Origin: Heligmosomoides polygyrus polygyrus
Taxonomy: Eukaryota; Nematoda; Chromadorea; Rhabditida; Heligmosomidae
Direction of reading: 5' to 3'
Assembly: GCA_947396885.1 (NCBI GenBank)
Contig: OX377201.1
Location: 5,566,934 to 5,630,933 of the forward strand
Length of the DNA: 64,000 bases
Under the pieces are notes generated by a model, which was given only the letters and a program-made list of their open reading frames with translations, was not told the origin of the DNA and searched no databases. The translations under genes and the position numbers were made by a program. Shown here one piece after another: positions 54,201-63,804 of this stretch. Each line of letters starts with the position of its first letter. The first letter of the stretch is position 1.

Positions 54201-55273
54201 TCAGCGATCTCGATTACTCCAGGGGTGAAATTTGGACCGCCTGAACGACATCCACAAAAAATCGATAATTTGATCAACATCGATTGATGGCGATCGCCAG
54301 TTGGAAAACGAATTTCATATTCGTGTTCATCGACCTCGGCTACCCCCAGGGGTTGAAAATTCGGCCGCTGTCGATCACCATCATTCGTTAAGTATAGCTA
54401 TAGGCGGAATGTATTGCGCATCCCAAATAACTGGTTAATGAATTCACTAATAGCATAGTAACGAACTAGGACCATCTTCAAAAAAATTATGGATATTTAG
54501 AGAGTTACCTGGGAATGCATAGTCCAGTATAACGAATGTAACCTTCACTGCATTGACATGTATCCGCTACACACTGGGTGGTGCAGACCTAAAGTATTTA
54601 TTACATTTCCTTAACATGAAATATGAGGACATTCACGGAGTTCGTGTCTCACAGGTGGTGTTGCTGTTAACAAAGGCACGTGAAGTTTATAGGTGATGGG
54701 GAAGCGCTAGGGTCGAGCGTTCTACCCCTCGTCCCCCTGGCCCGCCTACCCCCAACCCCCTGGGCTTGCTCGAAAGTGCAGTGGCTGCCTTACGAGATAG
54801 TGGAGAAGCAGATATTTGCCACGCCTCCTGTTCAAAGGGCGGAGTAGAACGCCACTCCGCCGGAAGCGCTCACTGCTAACGTATCTTGTAGTAGATATGC
54901 TAGGAAAGGTGAACGTCACATTTCTCTACAGAAGCACTTCTGGTAATCTCCATGAGCTATAGATGCCAAGACGATGTAAAGTAGCCCACTTAGCATAGTG
55001 CTTTTACTATACACATTCAAACTCTCTTCACTACGTGCTACATGAAATATCCTGTGTTGATTTATTACTGCAGTGTTCAATCACTGCTTAAACGGCTCAA
55101 TAATAGCACCTTCTTCTTCGACAAATTCAATTTTAAAAAATGCAAGATTATCCAGTCATTCTGTCATTCTGCGTATTACCCGGAGAAACCAACCGGAAAC
55201 GGTGAAGCGCAAGTTGGTTCGCAGACTCTGCCACATATGTATCGTCTCTGATTAGCACCGCATCTTGGAAAAA
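51086..55273 (-). CDS. Gene C: TIL protein, 3' five exons
   Basis: Exons 55194-55273, 54509-54588, 51552-51739, 51282-51349 and 51086-51205 join in phase with the same plan as genes A and B: TIL2, Tyr-rich linker, TIL3, stop. The linker exon is the longest (188 bases) and rich in Tyr, Pro and Ser. The Cys5-Cys6 loops read CTTQC in TIL2 and CYPYC in TIL3, so P1 would be Thr and Pro. The tail is YRAFGRKR, basic unlike A and B. No signal peptide, TIL1 exon or promoter block was found between 55273 and 64000. The 5' end is either beyond the window or lost. The exon 8 donor is weak (GTCGGT). It may be a partial copy, though no stop or frameshift is seen in these exons. Confidence 0.75.
51282..51349 (-). 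CDS. Gene C exon, TIL3 first half
   Basis: Acceptor TTTTTTAG. Codes CPSNEVYVRCMPCERACNTN then YF. Donor GTCGGT departs from the GTGAGT used in A and B. Confidence 0.85.
51552..51739 (-). CDS. Gene C exon, Tyr-rich linker
   Basis: Acceptor CGTTCAG, donor TTCA|GTACGT. Codes YACPNPRPVV, YPSYYTPYYQWYYYAYPTYQ and YSYYYINPYQPYYGQQ. Read through, it would stop at 51532. Confidence 0.85.
52099..52330. repeat. GC-rich repeat with 12-bp perfect hairpin
   Basis: The left end TAAGGGCCTTTACAGAG recalls the Tourist-like end at 12364. CTCTCACCGTAGTGRGGACC is repeated near 52151 and 52185. GAGAGCTGCCGT and its inverse (52276-52304) form a hairpin with loop AGTTC. No matching right end was found. Confidence 0.6.
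52530..52650. repeat. Arm copy of the AAGTGTCCAATTTG foldback family
   Basis: CACTTTTCAAACCTAATTGG and its inverse AAGTGTCCAATTTGGTTTG lie close together, a small palindrome related to 48857-49706. Confidence 0.6.
52660..53880. other. Gene C intron, no gene supported
   Basis: It starts with a TTTCG/GTGTT-rich stretch (52690-52920). The open frame of 177 codons on the minus strand (52873-53406) has no recognised domain and no splice context. Confidence 0.4.
53893..54375. repeat. Interspersed repeat, copy 2
   Basis: Same order of blocks as 4538-4815 (CTTCTCATTATCAATT, GGAAGAACACCT, GAACGACATCCACAAAA), but longer. Confidence 0.65.
54509..54588 (-). CDS. Gene C exon, TIL2 second half
   Basis: Acceptor CTTTAG, donor CCCAG|GTAACT. 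Codes VCTTQCVADTCQCSEGYIRY then TGLCIP. Confidence 0.88.
55194..55273 (-). CDS. Gene C exon, TIL2 first half
   Basis: Acceptor GATTTTCAG, donor CCG|GTTGGT. Codes FPRCGANQRRYICGRVCEPT then CASPFP. Confidence 0.85.
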
Positions 55274-55671
55274 CTGAAAATCACCGGAGTAGGGTATAAT
55301 TTGAAGAATTCCTTGAGAGAGTGTATCGGATGAAGTGCTCAGTGGTGCAAATGACAACAAGGTGTTGTAGAAACATGAACGTTGTTGTGCGTACGAATGG
55401 GAATGGCGGCGCCTTCTGTGGGGTTATAGAAATTGAGCTGAGTAGTATGTTAAACTGGCTGATTAGTCCGTTGTGCATTGTAGGAATCTGCTCCATGGCG
55501 GAACCACGTGGTGCTAAACGTATTCAACGGCATTATTTCAACGACACTATTTCACAATGGGGCGCGAAAACGCATGACTACGCATCGTACCCGACCGCGA
55601 AATTCGTTTTGAATATGCTTTTATGCAAAGTGCGCAATTTCAAAATGGAGCGAGGAAATTGAACGGGTTAT

Positions 55672-55855
55672 ACGATTTTATCCGAATCATTTGTCCAGGG
55701 TCCAAATAATTGGATGAATCGGATAATGGCAATTTCGCGGACCCGGTTTTTGAATGTTTCGGATAAGGGCAAGTTCGCGGGCCGGATAATTGGATAATTT
55801 TGATCGGGATGTACGAATCGGATATCCGAAAATGATTCATTCGTATCCAATGTAT
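55672..55855. repeat. GGATAA-rich repeat with inverted ends
   Basis: TATCCGAATCATTT at the left and AAATGATTCATTCGTATCC at the right are inverted. TCGGATAATGGCAATTTCGC and TCGGATAAGGGCAAGTTCGC are tandem copies between them. Confidence 0.6.
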
Positions 55856-55859
55856 ATCT

Positions 55860-56450
55860 CCTACACGGTGCTTGTTACGAGGAAGGCGCTGCTGCCCAGA
55901 TTGGATCACACTTCGTCACACCTCAGTGTGGATGATATCTAGCAATTTGTGCGCAACACCCCCACCACAGGGAAGGAAGTTTTGTTGAGTCGAAGATATG
56001 AATCTTAACTCCATCAAAGTTTAAAATATGATTCGTAACTAGTTCGTTTTAGAAGTTATCTGCAGTTTTGCATATGACGCTCACGTCTGTGAATAGCTGA
56101 GATATCGGTCGCAATGGAGGCGTTGTTTCTTATAAGTATTGCTTTCGCCATAAATTTACCATACGCTTGTTTTCTAGCGGCATTTTCGTTTTTAATGCGT
56201 TCTGGAAAGCGTTTCGAATAACTTCACACACGAATTATTTTTAAGGTGCTTTATGACACGAAATCTAGAGGGCCTTACGGTTAATATTTTATGTTTTTCT
56301 TCTAGTCTGAGAAAGACAGCGGTGGTGCCTAGGATTGATAAAGACATTATTTCAATTAGCTTTGCAGTATTTTTGATGAATCTCTGGGTACGAATAGGAA
56401 AGGGAGCTGTACGATCCATCGAAGAAGACCAGACCAAATTTCATCAATCA
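55860..56450. other. No feature seen
   Basis: No exon, repeat or RNA gene was recognised. Confidence 0.4.
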
Positions 56451-56544
56451 TGAATATCCCACTACATATAAAAGAGTAAGCGGTTGCGTCTGTCCGTCGG
56501 TCTGTCCACTCGTCCATCTGGCCTTTCATAGACGTCGAGTAACA

Positions 56545-56745
56545 AGAGTGAGGATTCAAACGAGGTGTCACCCACGTCGTGTCGCGAGCGTCAGAAGACG
56601 TGTCGCCAATGTCGCGCAAAGGATGTTCGGGTTGAGAAGACATCTCACCGACGCCGTTAAACAGGCGTCTGGGTTCAAAATTAGCGTCAAGGATGTTGCG
56701 CAAAGAGGGTCCGGGTTCAGAAGAGGTGTTACAGATGGATGGGTG
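56545..56745. repeat. Short tandem units with GCGCAAAG and GGGTTCAGAAGA
   Basis: GTCGCGCAAAGGATGTTCGGG and GTTGCGCAAAGAGGGTCCGGG types alternate with CAGAAGACGTGTCGCC and GAGAAGACATCTCACC, giving about four degenerate units. Confidence 0.55.
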
Positions 56746-57350
56746 ACCAATCAGGGGGAGGGGTCCACTGAAGGGGGACCAGGGAATGGAGGTGGGCCAG
56801 TGAAGAAGGAATCAGTAAAGGAGGGAAGACCAGTTAAGGGGAGGAGATCAGTGAAAGGGAGGGGGTGTTAAAGTGGGGGGGGGACCAGTGAAGGTGGGAC
56901 CATTGAGGGAGGGGATCCAGTGAATGGGAGAAGCGGTAAAAGGGGACCAGTTAGTGGGAGACCAGTGAAGAGGTGACCAATAAGGAGAACGAGTAAAAGG
57001 GGAACAGTGAAAGGTGGATGAGTATCAGGGGACCACTAAAGGGAGGGCCAGTGAAGGGGGATCGGTAAAGTGGGACCAGTGAAGAGCGATCAGTGAAGGG
57101 GACCAGTAAAGGGAAGATCAGTGAAGAGGGGACCAGTAAAGGGGACGAGTAGGGGGGGGGGTCCAGCAAACGGAGACCAGTGAAGGGTAGAGTGAACAGG
57201 GAATAGGGGACCAGTAAACTCGAGACCAATAAGGGGGAACCAGAAAAGGGGGAGGGGCAGTAAAAGGCAAACCAGTAAAAGGGTCAGTAAGGGGTGCAGT
57301 AAGAGCGCCAGGAAAGGGGGTGGAAGAGGGCAGCAAGGGGTATTACTGGG
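56745..57350 (+). repeat. Purine-rich minisatellite (GACCAGTGAAGGG)
   Basis: About 600 bases in which GGGGACCAGTGAAGGG-like units recur many times with irregular spacing. The plus strand is nearly all A and G apart from the CC and T of each unit. Open frames on the minus strand (Pro/Leu/Phe/Ser) come only from composition. Confidence 0.9.
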
Positions 57351-57926
57351 GTGTGGGAGGGTAAGGCCAATGACAAAAGGAATCGGAGGAATATTATTGC
57401 TGTCGGACAGTTAACGGTATCAAGCGGTCTACCAATACCAATTGGTTTCATTTATGTTTCCGCAAGTTAAGCACTTTGGAATGAGACTCTCACAATCTGT
57501 TCCTCACGAGGTAGTAGAAAACGTGTACTTCGGAGGGTAAATCGCGTAAGTGCGAGGGTGGACAGGCTTCATAGAAGTAGTTTTCAAGAATCTGCCTTAC
57601 CGTTCCCCGCTATACTATTCTATACAGTGAAGTCAGTTTTTACTGTAAGGTATGAAGTAAGAAGGACTAAAGAAGAAAACAACACGGTCGGTGTGAACTA
57701 TACTCGGTGTTTGGGGCGGGGTGAAGCCCCAACCAGACATTTGTGGGCCCCTAGGCCGCTAGTTCGCTGAACGTCTGGTATAATCCCCCTGTTAAATAAA
57801 TAATAAATGAATAGTGAGAATTAACATCAATTTTTGAAGCCTTTCGGTATTCTCAATTTTTTCAGTAATACTGTATTCACGGTCCACGTACGTAGATACA
57901 TAACCTCGTAGACATTTGAGGAAAGT

Positions 57927-58035
57927 TATGTATGTATGTATGTATGTATGTATGTATGTATGTATGTATGTATGTATGTATGTATGTATGTATGTATGTA
58001 TGTATGTATGTATTTATGTATATATATGTGTATAT
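57927..58035. repeat. TATG microsatellite
   Basis: About 22 uninterrupted TATG units to about 58012, then TATATATGTGTATATG. Confidence 0.95.
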
Positions 58036-58289
58036 GTATGTGCATGCGAACAGGCGATAACGAATGGAGCAGAAGATCAGCTGCGAGGAGGTAGAGCAGT
58101 AGTGAAAAGAAGAGTGGAGTGGGTATGTCGCGTTTAACTATATCGGTATCGTTAGCCTTGAGAGCTCATTCGTGGAGCAATTTGAAGGTTGTTAGTCCTC
58201 ACGCATGTCTTTGCTGCTCGCAAGCACTGTTTCACGTCACATGCACCACTATGCACTGAGATATGTCGGAAAATGGGACGGCCTACCGC

Positions 58290-58490
58290 GTATGGCTGCT
58301 GCTGGCCTTACTGGACGTACGGTTGCTGCTGGTCTCGGGCGTACGGTTGCTGCTGGTCTTATCGGACGTACGGTTGCTGCTGGTCTTACCGGACGTACGG
58401 CTGCTGCTGGTCTGACTGGACGTACGGCTGCTGCTTGTCTTACCGAACGTATTGCTATTGCTGACGTTACCGGACGTTTAGGGGTTGCCT
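58290..58490. repeat. 27-bp minisatellite, open in several frames
   Basis: The unit GTACGGTTGCTGCTGG plus about 11 bases ending GGAC repeats about six times. As 27 is a multiple of three, every frame repeats nine residues (GRTVAAGLT or TYGCCWSYR on plus, VRPAAAVRP on minus). Stops follow soon after the array. No gene call is supported. Confidence 0.8.
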
Positions 58491-58689
58491 GAAATTGTTT
58501 GGGCACAGACATGTGAAGGTAAAAATAAATCGGAAAAATTACAAGTCTTTCCTGGCCTAAAAAACTCTTTAATTTGAGAGTGACGATTTGCTGCTGACAC
58601 TAAAACTGCAATAGTAGCAGTAATTGACCTATATTTCAATCTGGGATACACTCTTACGCGGGTACAGTAAGCGAATTTTTAGCGATTCT

Positions 58690-58925
58690 TAGTGGTGTAG
58701 CAGCACAGTCGGAGGAGAAGCAGCTGTGGCGACCACCATTATTGGACCTTCCTGTTTCGGATCCTTTTAGTAAACCTGACCTGTCCGCCGGGTATTCAGG
58801 GCAACTCAATGTTATAGGCTAAATACACATTCAGAATTCCTTCACAATATCCCATAAAAATAGAACACTTTCCGAAAGGGGTAGTATAACGCCGAACTTT
58901 ATTCTTCATCCTTATCACCAGTAAC
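58690..58925 (+). mobile_element. SINE (family 1), old copy
   Basis: GTGTAGCAGCACAGTCGGAG, TTCCTGTTTCGGATCC and CCCATAAAAATAGAACAC follow the SINE order with many changes; tail CTTCATCCTTATC. Confidence 0.65.
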
Positions 58926-59184
58926 CAGAAAACACTGGGCGGTGTTAAATTAAAGCTTCTTCTCCCTTCGTAAAACCTCGGCATTTCAAGGCATTTCAAC
59001 TTTTAAAATCCGATCCATAATCAGCTGTGTGAATGGACCAACGATAGAATATCATGCCATCTTAACAACACCGCAAGCCAGTTATCTCACCATATATTAC
59101 TCATGGTCCCCTCACACCTGACCAAAACAAACCAATTCCTTGCAAAACTACGCAGTTCTTCCATTGGTCAAAACTGCATAATGT

Positions 59185-59830
59185 AGTCATTTGATGTGGA
59201 ATTGCTTTATACAAATGTTCAAAACGACCAAGCATTGCAGGCATTGTCTGAATCTGTACCTCTTTGCATGCCTTTTATCTTCGACAATTTAAGCGCTGCA
59301 ATTCATAGGAGTAATGTGCGAGCTCAGCTGCAAAACTATGTTGTTTTAGTTAACATCCCTAACGATAACATCAAACGGCAGCTAGTTATAGAAACAGGCG
59401 CTACGATAAGCAATGCTTATTAGAGAACTGCGTTACATGTCCATACGGTAAACTAGGTAATTCTTCTCATATAGGGGCAACTTATCAAATCGAATGTCAG
59501 GCTTGTAAAGCCACATACATTGGGGAACCCAAAGAAGGCTAGCTGTTCGACTTAAAGAGTATGGTTGGCAAAGATTGTTTTAATTTAAGAACACCTCTAG
59601 GAAAGCATAGGATAGTTGACCACGGGGTAACGATTTCGGAATTAAACGCAGGATTCTGGCCGTAGAGGCAGAAACTTCAGCTCGTAAAGCACTGGAGGGT
59701 TTCTGGATCTTCGCATGGAATCCTAGTATAAACGACCGCCAAGAACGCCCGTTAATCCAAAAGACTTTCTCCCGTTTGCGCCTAGATGTGAGCTGAAGAA
59801 TGGAGGACGACGTGCAGGGCCGTTATCTTT
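59185..59830 (+). mobile_element. Penelope-like element: RT piece and GIY-YIG domain
   Basis: LLYTNVQNDQALQALSES (59200-59255) resembles RT motif A. NIPNDNIKRQLV resembles the linker. ATYQIECQACKATYIGEP (59487-59540) is the GIY-YIG endonuclease start, followed by ILAVEAETSARKALEGFWI (near 59650-59705). Large internal deletion and stops; inactive. Confidence 0.8.
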
Positions 59831-60099
59831 TCATATGTGGTATACGGCCGCTGCACTAATCGTAAGTCTCATTCGTCCTCACTAACCTTACTAACGCGGA
59901 GTGACATCGGCACTTTTGTGGACCGAATCGTAAGTTTATTCTTCTCTTCGGGGTACTTTGGTGGTGCCATCTTTGCTGTCGGAACTGCTGGAGGGCTACG
60001 GGTAGAGTGCAGCTTCAACCTTGCACCACGTTCAGCCTCAGAAGACAACGATCTTGTTGAAACGTTGGGCCATGGATAAATAAGGAAGATTCACCATAA

Positions 60100-61510
60100 T
60101 AACCCCGTTTGGCACATTACTAACACTTGAAAAATCTGGGCGGAATTGTTATTTTTGAATTCCTTCTTGGAAATTTCAACGGATTGCACTCAAGTCTTTT
60201 TAGTCTACCAGTAAAAGCGAGCGATAAAATAAAAAATTATTATGTATTTTTTTGAAATGTGACCAGTGAATGCCTGAATGGCATTATCATCTCCTTTTAG
60301 AGTCTTGTTAAGTCATAACCCTCAAGTACAAGAATAAAGCTTTAGATCGAGAAATTAACACACAAAGATGTTCATCAACTGCAATAACAAAAATAACGAT
60401 AAAAGCCGGCATTAATTGTTTTTTATATCATTTACCACACATTCAATCTTTACATAGCTAGACCCTTTGTTTTAGGCAAAAGAAGGTCTGATACTGTTGA
60501 GAAATGACCAGGCTGTTGACATCTATTATATAGAAAGTCCATGATTAATGGATACCCCATAATGCTTGACAACAGTGAGGGCATTAGTCCTTCATCACAT
60601 AGCCGTTAGCCCTACTCACTGATGCTATTCTCACTTTGCTATTCTGACTTTTTATAGCTATTCTCACTCCCATAGGAATACCAGTAGCTCTAGCAGCGGT
60701 AGCGCAAATAGCTGCGTGAAGAGCTACTTATTTGGAATACATCACAATTCTTGGTGACGTTCTTATTGTCAAATATAAACGTACCACTCTCAGGAAAGCG
60801 ATGTTCTTTGTAGTCTCTGACACTGTGGCTCTGTTCTGCTGGCGCTCTGCAAAAACAGAATTTTAAACTCATAAAATTTTAATCTAACTCTTAACCAATA
60901 TTGAAATAGAAGAAACAGAACAGAATCAGAACAGATTTATTTCTTCTGTGCCACAAAAGCTTGTTGTGGTGTTAGAACGTTTGTTGCAGATTAAATATGA
61001 AGTCTTAAAGTCGTAACACAAATATTATTTTTCAAAGACCTGAAAGTATCTCTAAACTCCAGATCGGAAACTCGTTTCGTTAAATTCGTACTTCTCCAAC
61101 TCTCCAGTTCTATTGATTTCCTGCAAGTGTCAAGGAGTGTTTTCCAATGCATAAATAAACACACTGTTGTTCAACCAGCGCTCAGTGAGAGCTTAATTAT
61201 ACGAAGGCCGTTGAAAAACGTGGAGACCTACAATGCCTAAAGATCGCCCAGTTATGCCAATGTGTATAGATCGCATTGCCTCAGATCCCACACAACGACG
61301 TTAAGGGCAACAAGTTGCTAATGATTGATGCACTTTCGGTTTTGGTTGTTAGTTGTTGAATTGAGCGGAAACCTCGAGAGCCTCTCTGGTACCACTTTCA
61401 CTTTTACGTAGCAACATATGCACTTAATGCCAAAGTCGTCTAAATAGGGATTTCTTGTCGGTGTTTACCTAATGGGATTAATCGTCTTTCTATTTACCAG
61501 GTAGGTGTTT
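60100..61510. other. No feature seen
   Basis: AT-rich. A minus-strand segment (60690-60850) has a TTTTTGCAG acceptor-like start and open frame but no recognised domain. No gene is called. Confidence 0.35.
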
Positions 61511-61514
61511 CTAA

Positions 61515-62678
61515 GGCCTATGTTATACTTCGGCGACGCGTCGGCCGACGTCGGCGACGCTGTGCTTTGCGGGCAGCTACGCACTGCGTGGCAGCCCGCC
61601 CAACACAGCGTCGCCGACGACGTCGCCGAGAGCTCCGCAGGGGGTGTTATACTTCCGCCGCCGACGTCGGCGACGCTGACGTCTGTGGCGACGTCGCCGT
61701 CACCACCGACGTCGCCACCGACGTCGTCCGTGGGTCGGTCGCCGCGCTGTGCACGGCGACGGGCCGTCGCCGGCCTCATTCAAGGCTGGGAGAAAATGCG
61801 CTCAGAGGGAGTATTTTGTTTGTGGGTGGGTTCTTCGTTCCCGGCACTGTCAACATCCTCGGCGGACCTCGAATTACGAAATCGAAAGTGCAAAAACGCC
61901 CATCTTGCGGCATCCAGCCAATAGTGTGAAAAAACCAACGGTCGCGTCAGACTCCCAAGTGGTCCAGTACCATTTGGATTGGGTTAGTCTAGAAGAAATA
62001 GAGTTCGCTTCAAAATATAGTTTATGCCTACTTTGAATCGACATGAGTTTCATAACCGCATATCAAGAAGGCGCCTCGTTTGCTTACTTTCTCTCAATGT
62101 CGGCCATCATTTTGACGATGTTTAGCACCTATCGCGCCGTAATCATCTTGGCTCTTCATCACTTGATACTTAAATAGGTTACATATTCGCGCTCACAATC
62201 TTCTTTTCCTCGCACACTACAAGATTTCCAATTATGCTCTACCTTAGACAAATCACATTTTATTCTATTCAGATATTCTGTCGCCCAATTATGCAATCGC
62301 GTCTGCTAAATTTGCATTTCAAATCATCATCAAGTCTTGAAACATTAAGAAGAATTAAGAATAAAAAATCCTCTTGAAGATTAAGAAAAGCACAAAATGT
62401 ATGCAATCGGCAGACTGGTGGCCAAATGATGACATTGAAAGCGCGCTCCGATGCTAAAAATGCGCTCCGATGCTCTCCTGTCAACGACGTCCCCGACGCC
62501 GCCACAGAATCTGTTGACGACGTCGCCGACGTCGACCACGCGTCTGTGGCGACGTCGGCTGCGTCTGTGGCGACGTCGGCGACGTCGCTGGTGACGTCAG
62601 CGTCGGCCGACGTCGGTGACGGGCCGCCGCTGACGTGTCGCAGCGTCGGCGACGCGTCGCCGAAGTATAACATAGGCC
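61515..62678. mobile_element. Tourist-like element, 1.16 kb, GACGTCGGCGACG arms
   Basis: Ends GGCCTATGTTATACTTCGGC and its exact inverse, flanked by TAA (61512-61514, 62679-62681). Arms (about 61515-61795 and 62440-62678) are dense in GACGTCGGCGAC. The middle 640 bases are not palindromic and hold no recognised transposase. Open frames in the arms are composition effects. Confidence 0.9.
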
Positions 62679-62681
62679 TAA

Positions 62682-62917
62682 GGCATATGTTACACTTCGT
62701 CGCCCTGTCGGTGACGGGGCGGGTCGTCGTAGTAAGCGCTGGAGCCCCTACATGACAAGCTAGGGAGCGCGCGTGCTCTCTGTTTCTCTCGTGCCAAGTG
62801 TGGTGCGAGAGAAAAAGAGTGCACGCAAGATAGCACTGCCGACGGCCAGAGGGCCATCGGTGCGCGCTGCACTGCGACAAGCTGTCGGCGACGGGGCGAC
62901 GAAGTATAAAATATGCC
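62682..62917. mobile_element. Tourist-like MITE abutting the previous one
   Basis: Ends GGCATATGTTACACTTCGTC and GACGAAGTATAAAATATGCC. Shares TAA 62679-62681 with its neighbour; TTA on the right. Confidence 0.88.
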
Positions 62918-63054
62918 TTAACTAAAACATGTCTACCTGGCCTCCCCATGTTTATCTCACTACAGGTTAAACGCAACAGTTATATTTGCTGCCAGGTTCG
63001 ACACTCGATGAATCTCGGCATTGATCGTTGTCCAATAGTCTATCGTGATGTTGA

Positions 63055-63250
63055 TCTCGAAATCGAGATAGTACACGCTTTATTGACGAGTAACCCTTCA
63101 ACGAGCGTCTCGATTCGCTTTCCTGAGTTTCCACGAGAGCTTCAAATCTGTCGCCTTCTTCAGAGTCTGAAAAAGTCCAGAGATATGTTAAAGACTAGGT
63201 CAAACATTGCCACAGACCTTGCGAAAATTCAAAGACCCGCTAAACAGTAA
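63055..63250. repeat. Inverted partner of the Penelope fragment
   Basis: AGAGTCTGAAAAAGTCCAGA and CACAGACCTTGCGAAAATTC here are inverted at 63620-63700. The two face each other across the GIY-YIG fragment. Confidence 0.8.
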
Positions 63251-63344
63251 CCCTTTCAGCAGAGAGAGACAACAACAGCCCAATATTTAGAACGTTCGAG
63301 GAGACCCCACAAGGTGAAACTATCTAAAAGGCGGGACTGATGTA

Positions 63345-63760
63345 AGGGATGATCTCGCGGGTTATATAAACACTTTCCGCCTGCCAATTCAACCTCGAGC
63401 TCTTGGCCTGTATCCAGAACTCCTCCTGGATTTTGCGTGCGGCGGTGTTAGTCTCCCGTGATAAAATTTCAAATGTGACCCCAAACTCAGCGCCGTTATG
63501 GTCGTTTACCCTGTGGTAGCCCAAAGCATTTGACGGCCGTGACCTGTTCTTGCTTGCTAGGTGTTCCTTAAAGCGAACGTAGAAAGGGCGAGCTGTTTCA
63601 CTGATGTATTCACCTCCGAATTTTCGCAAGGTCTGTGGCGATGTTAGACCTAGTAGCTTCAACATATGTCTGGACTTTTTCAGACTCTGAAACTCGGAAG
63701 AAGGCAACATCGCCAAAACGTTAGTCGTCAATGAAGCGTGTACTATCTCGTAATCATGGT
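63345..63760 (-). mobile_element. Penelope-like GIY-YIG endonuclease fragment
   Basis: The minus strand codes GGEYISETARPFYVRFKEHL, SNALGYHRVNDHNGAEF and ETNTAARKIQEEFWIQAKSS. This fits a GIY-YIG domain with YIG changed to YIS, the conserved R of RFKEH and the E of EEFWI. The frame is open over about 130 codons. The YIG change and missing RT argue against activity. Confidence 0.82.
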
Positions 63761-63764
63761 GTAT

Positions 63765-63804
63765 ATCATGGTGTTGAACTCGGTTTCGAGTTCAACACCA
63801 TGAT
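63765..63804. repeat. Perfect 18-bp hairpin, 4-base loop
   Basis: ATCATGGTGTTGAACTCG, loop GTTT, exact inverse. CATGGTG and CACCATG copies continue on both sides. Confidence 0.85.

Noticed and set aside
11446..62920. TTAGGC at MITE ends as internal telomere repeats
   Set aside because: TTAGGC is the nematode telomere unit, but here it is one TTA/TAA target site plus the GGC tip, never in tandem.
61465..62976. Ala/Thr/Asp/Val-rich open frames at 61465-61929 and 62269-62976
   Set aside because: They follow GACGTC-rich MITE arms and appear on both strands.
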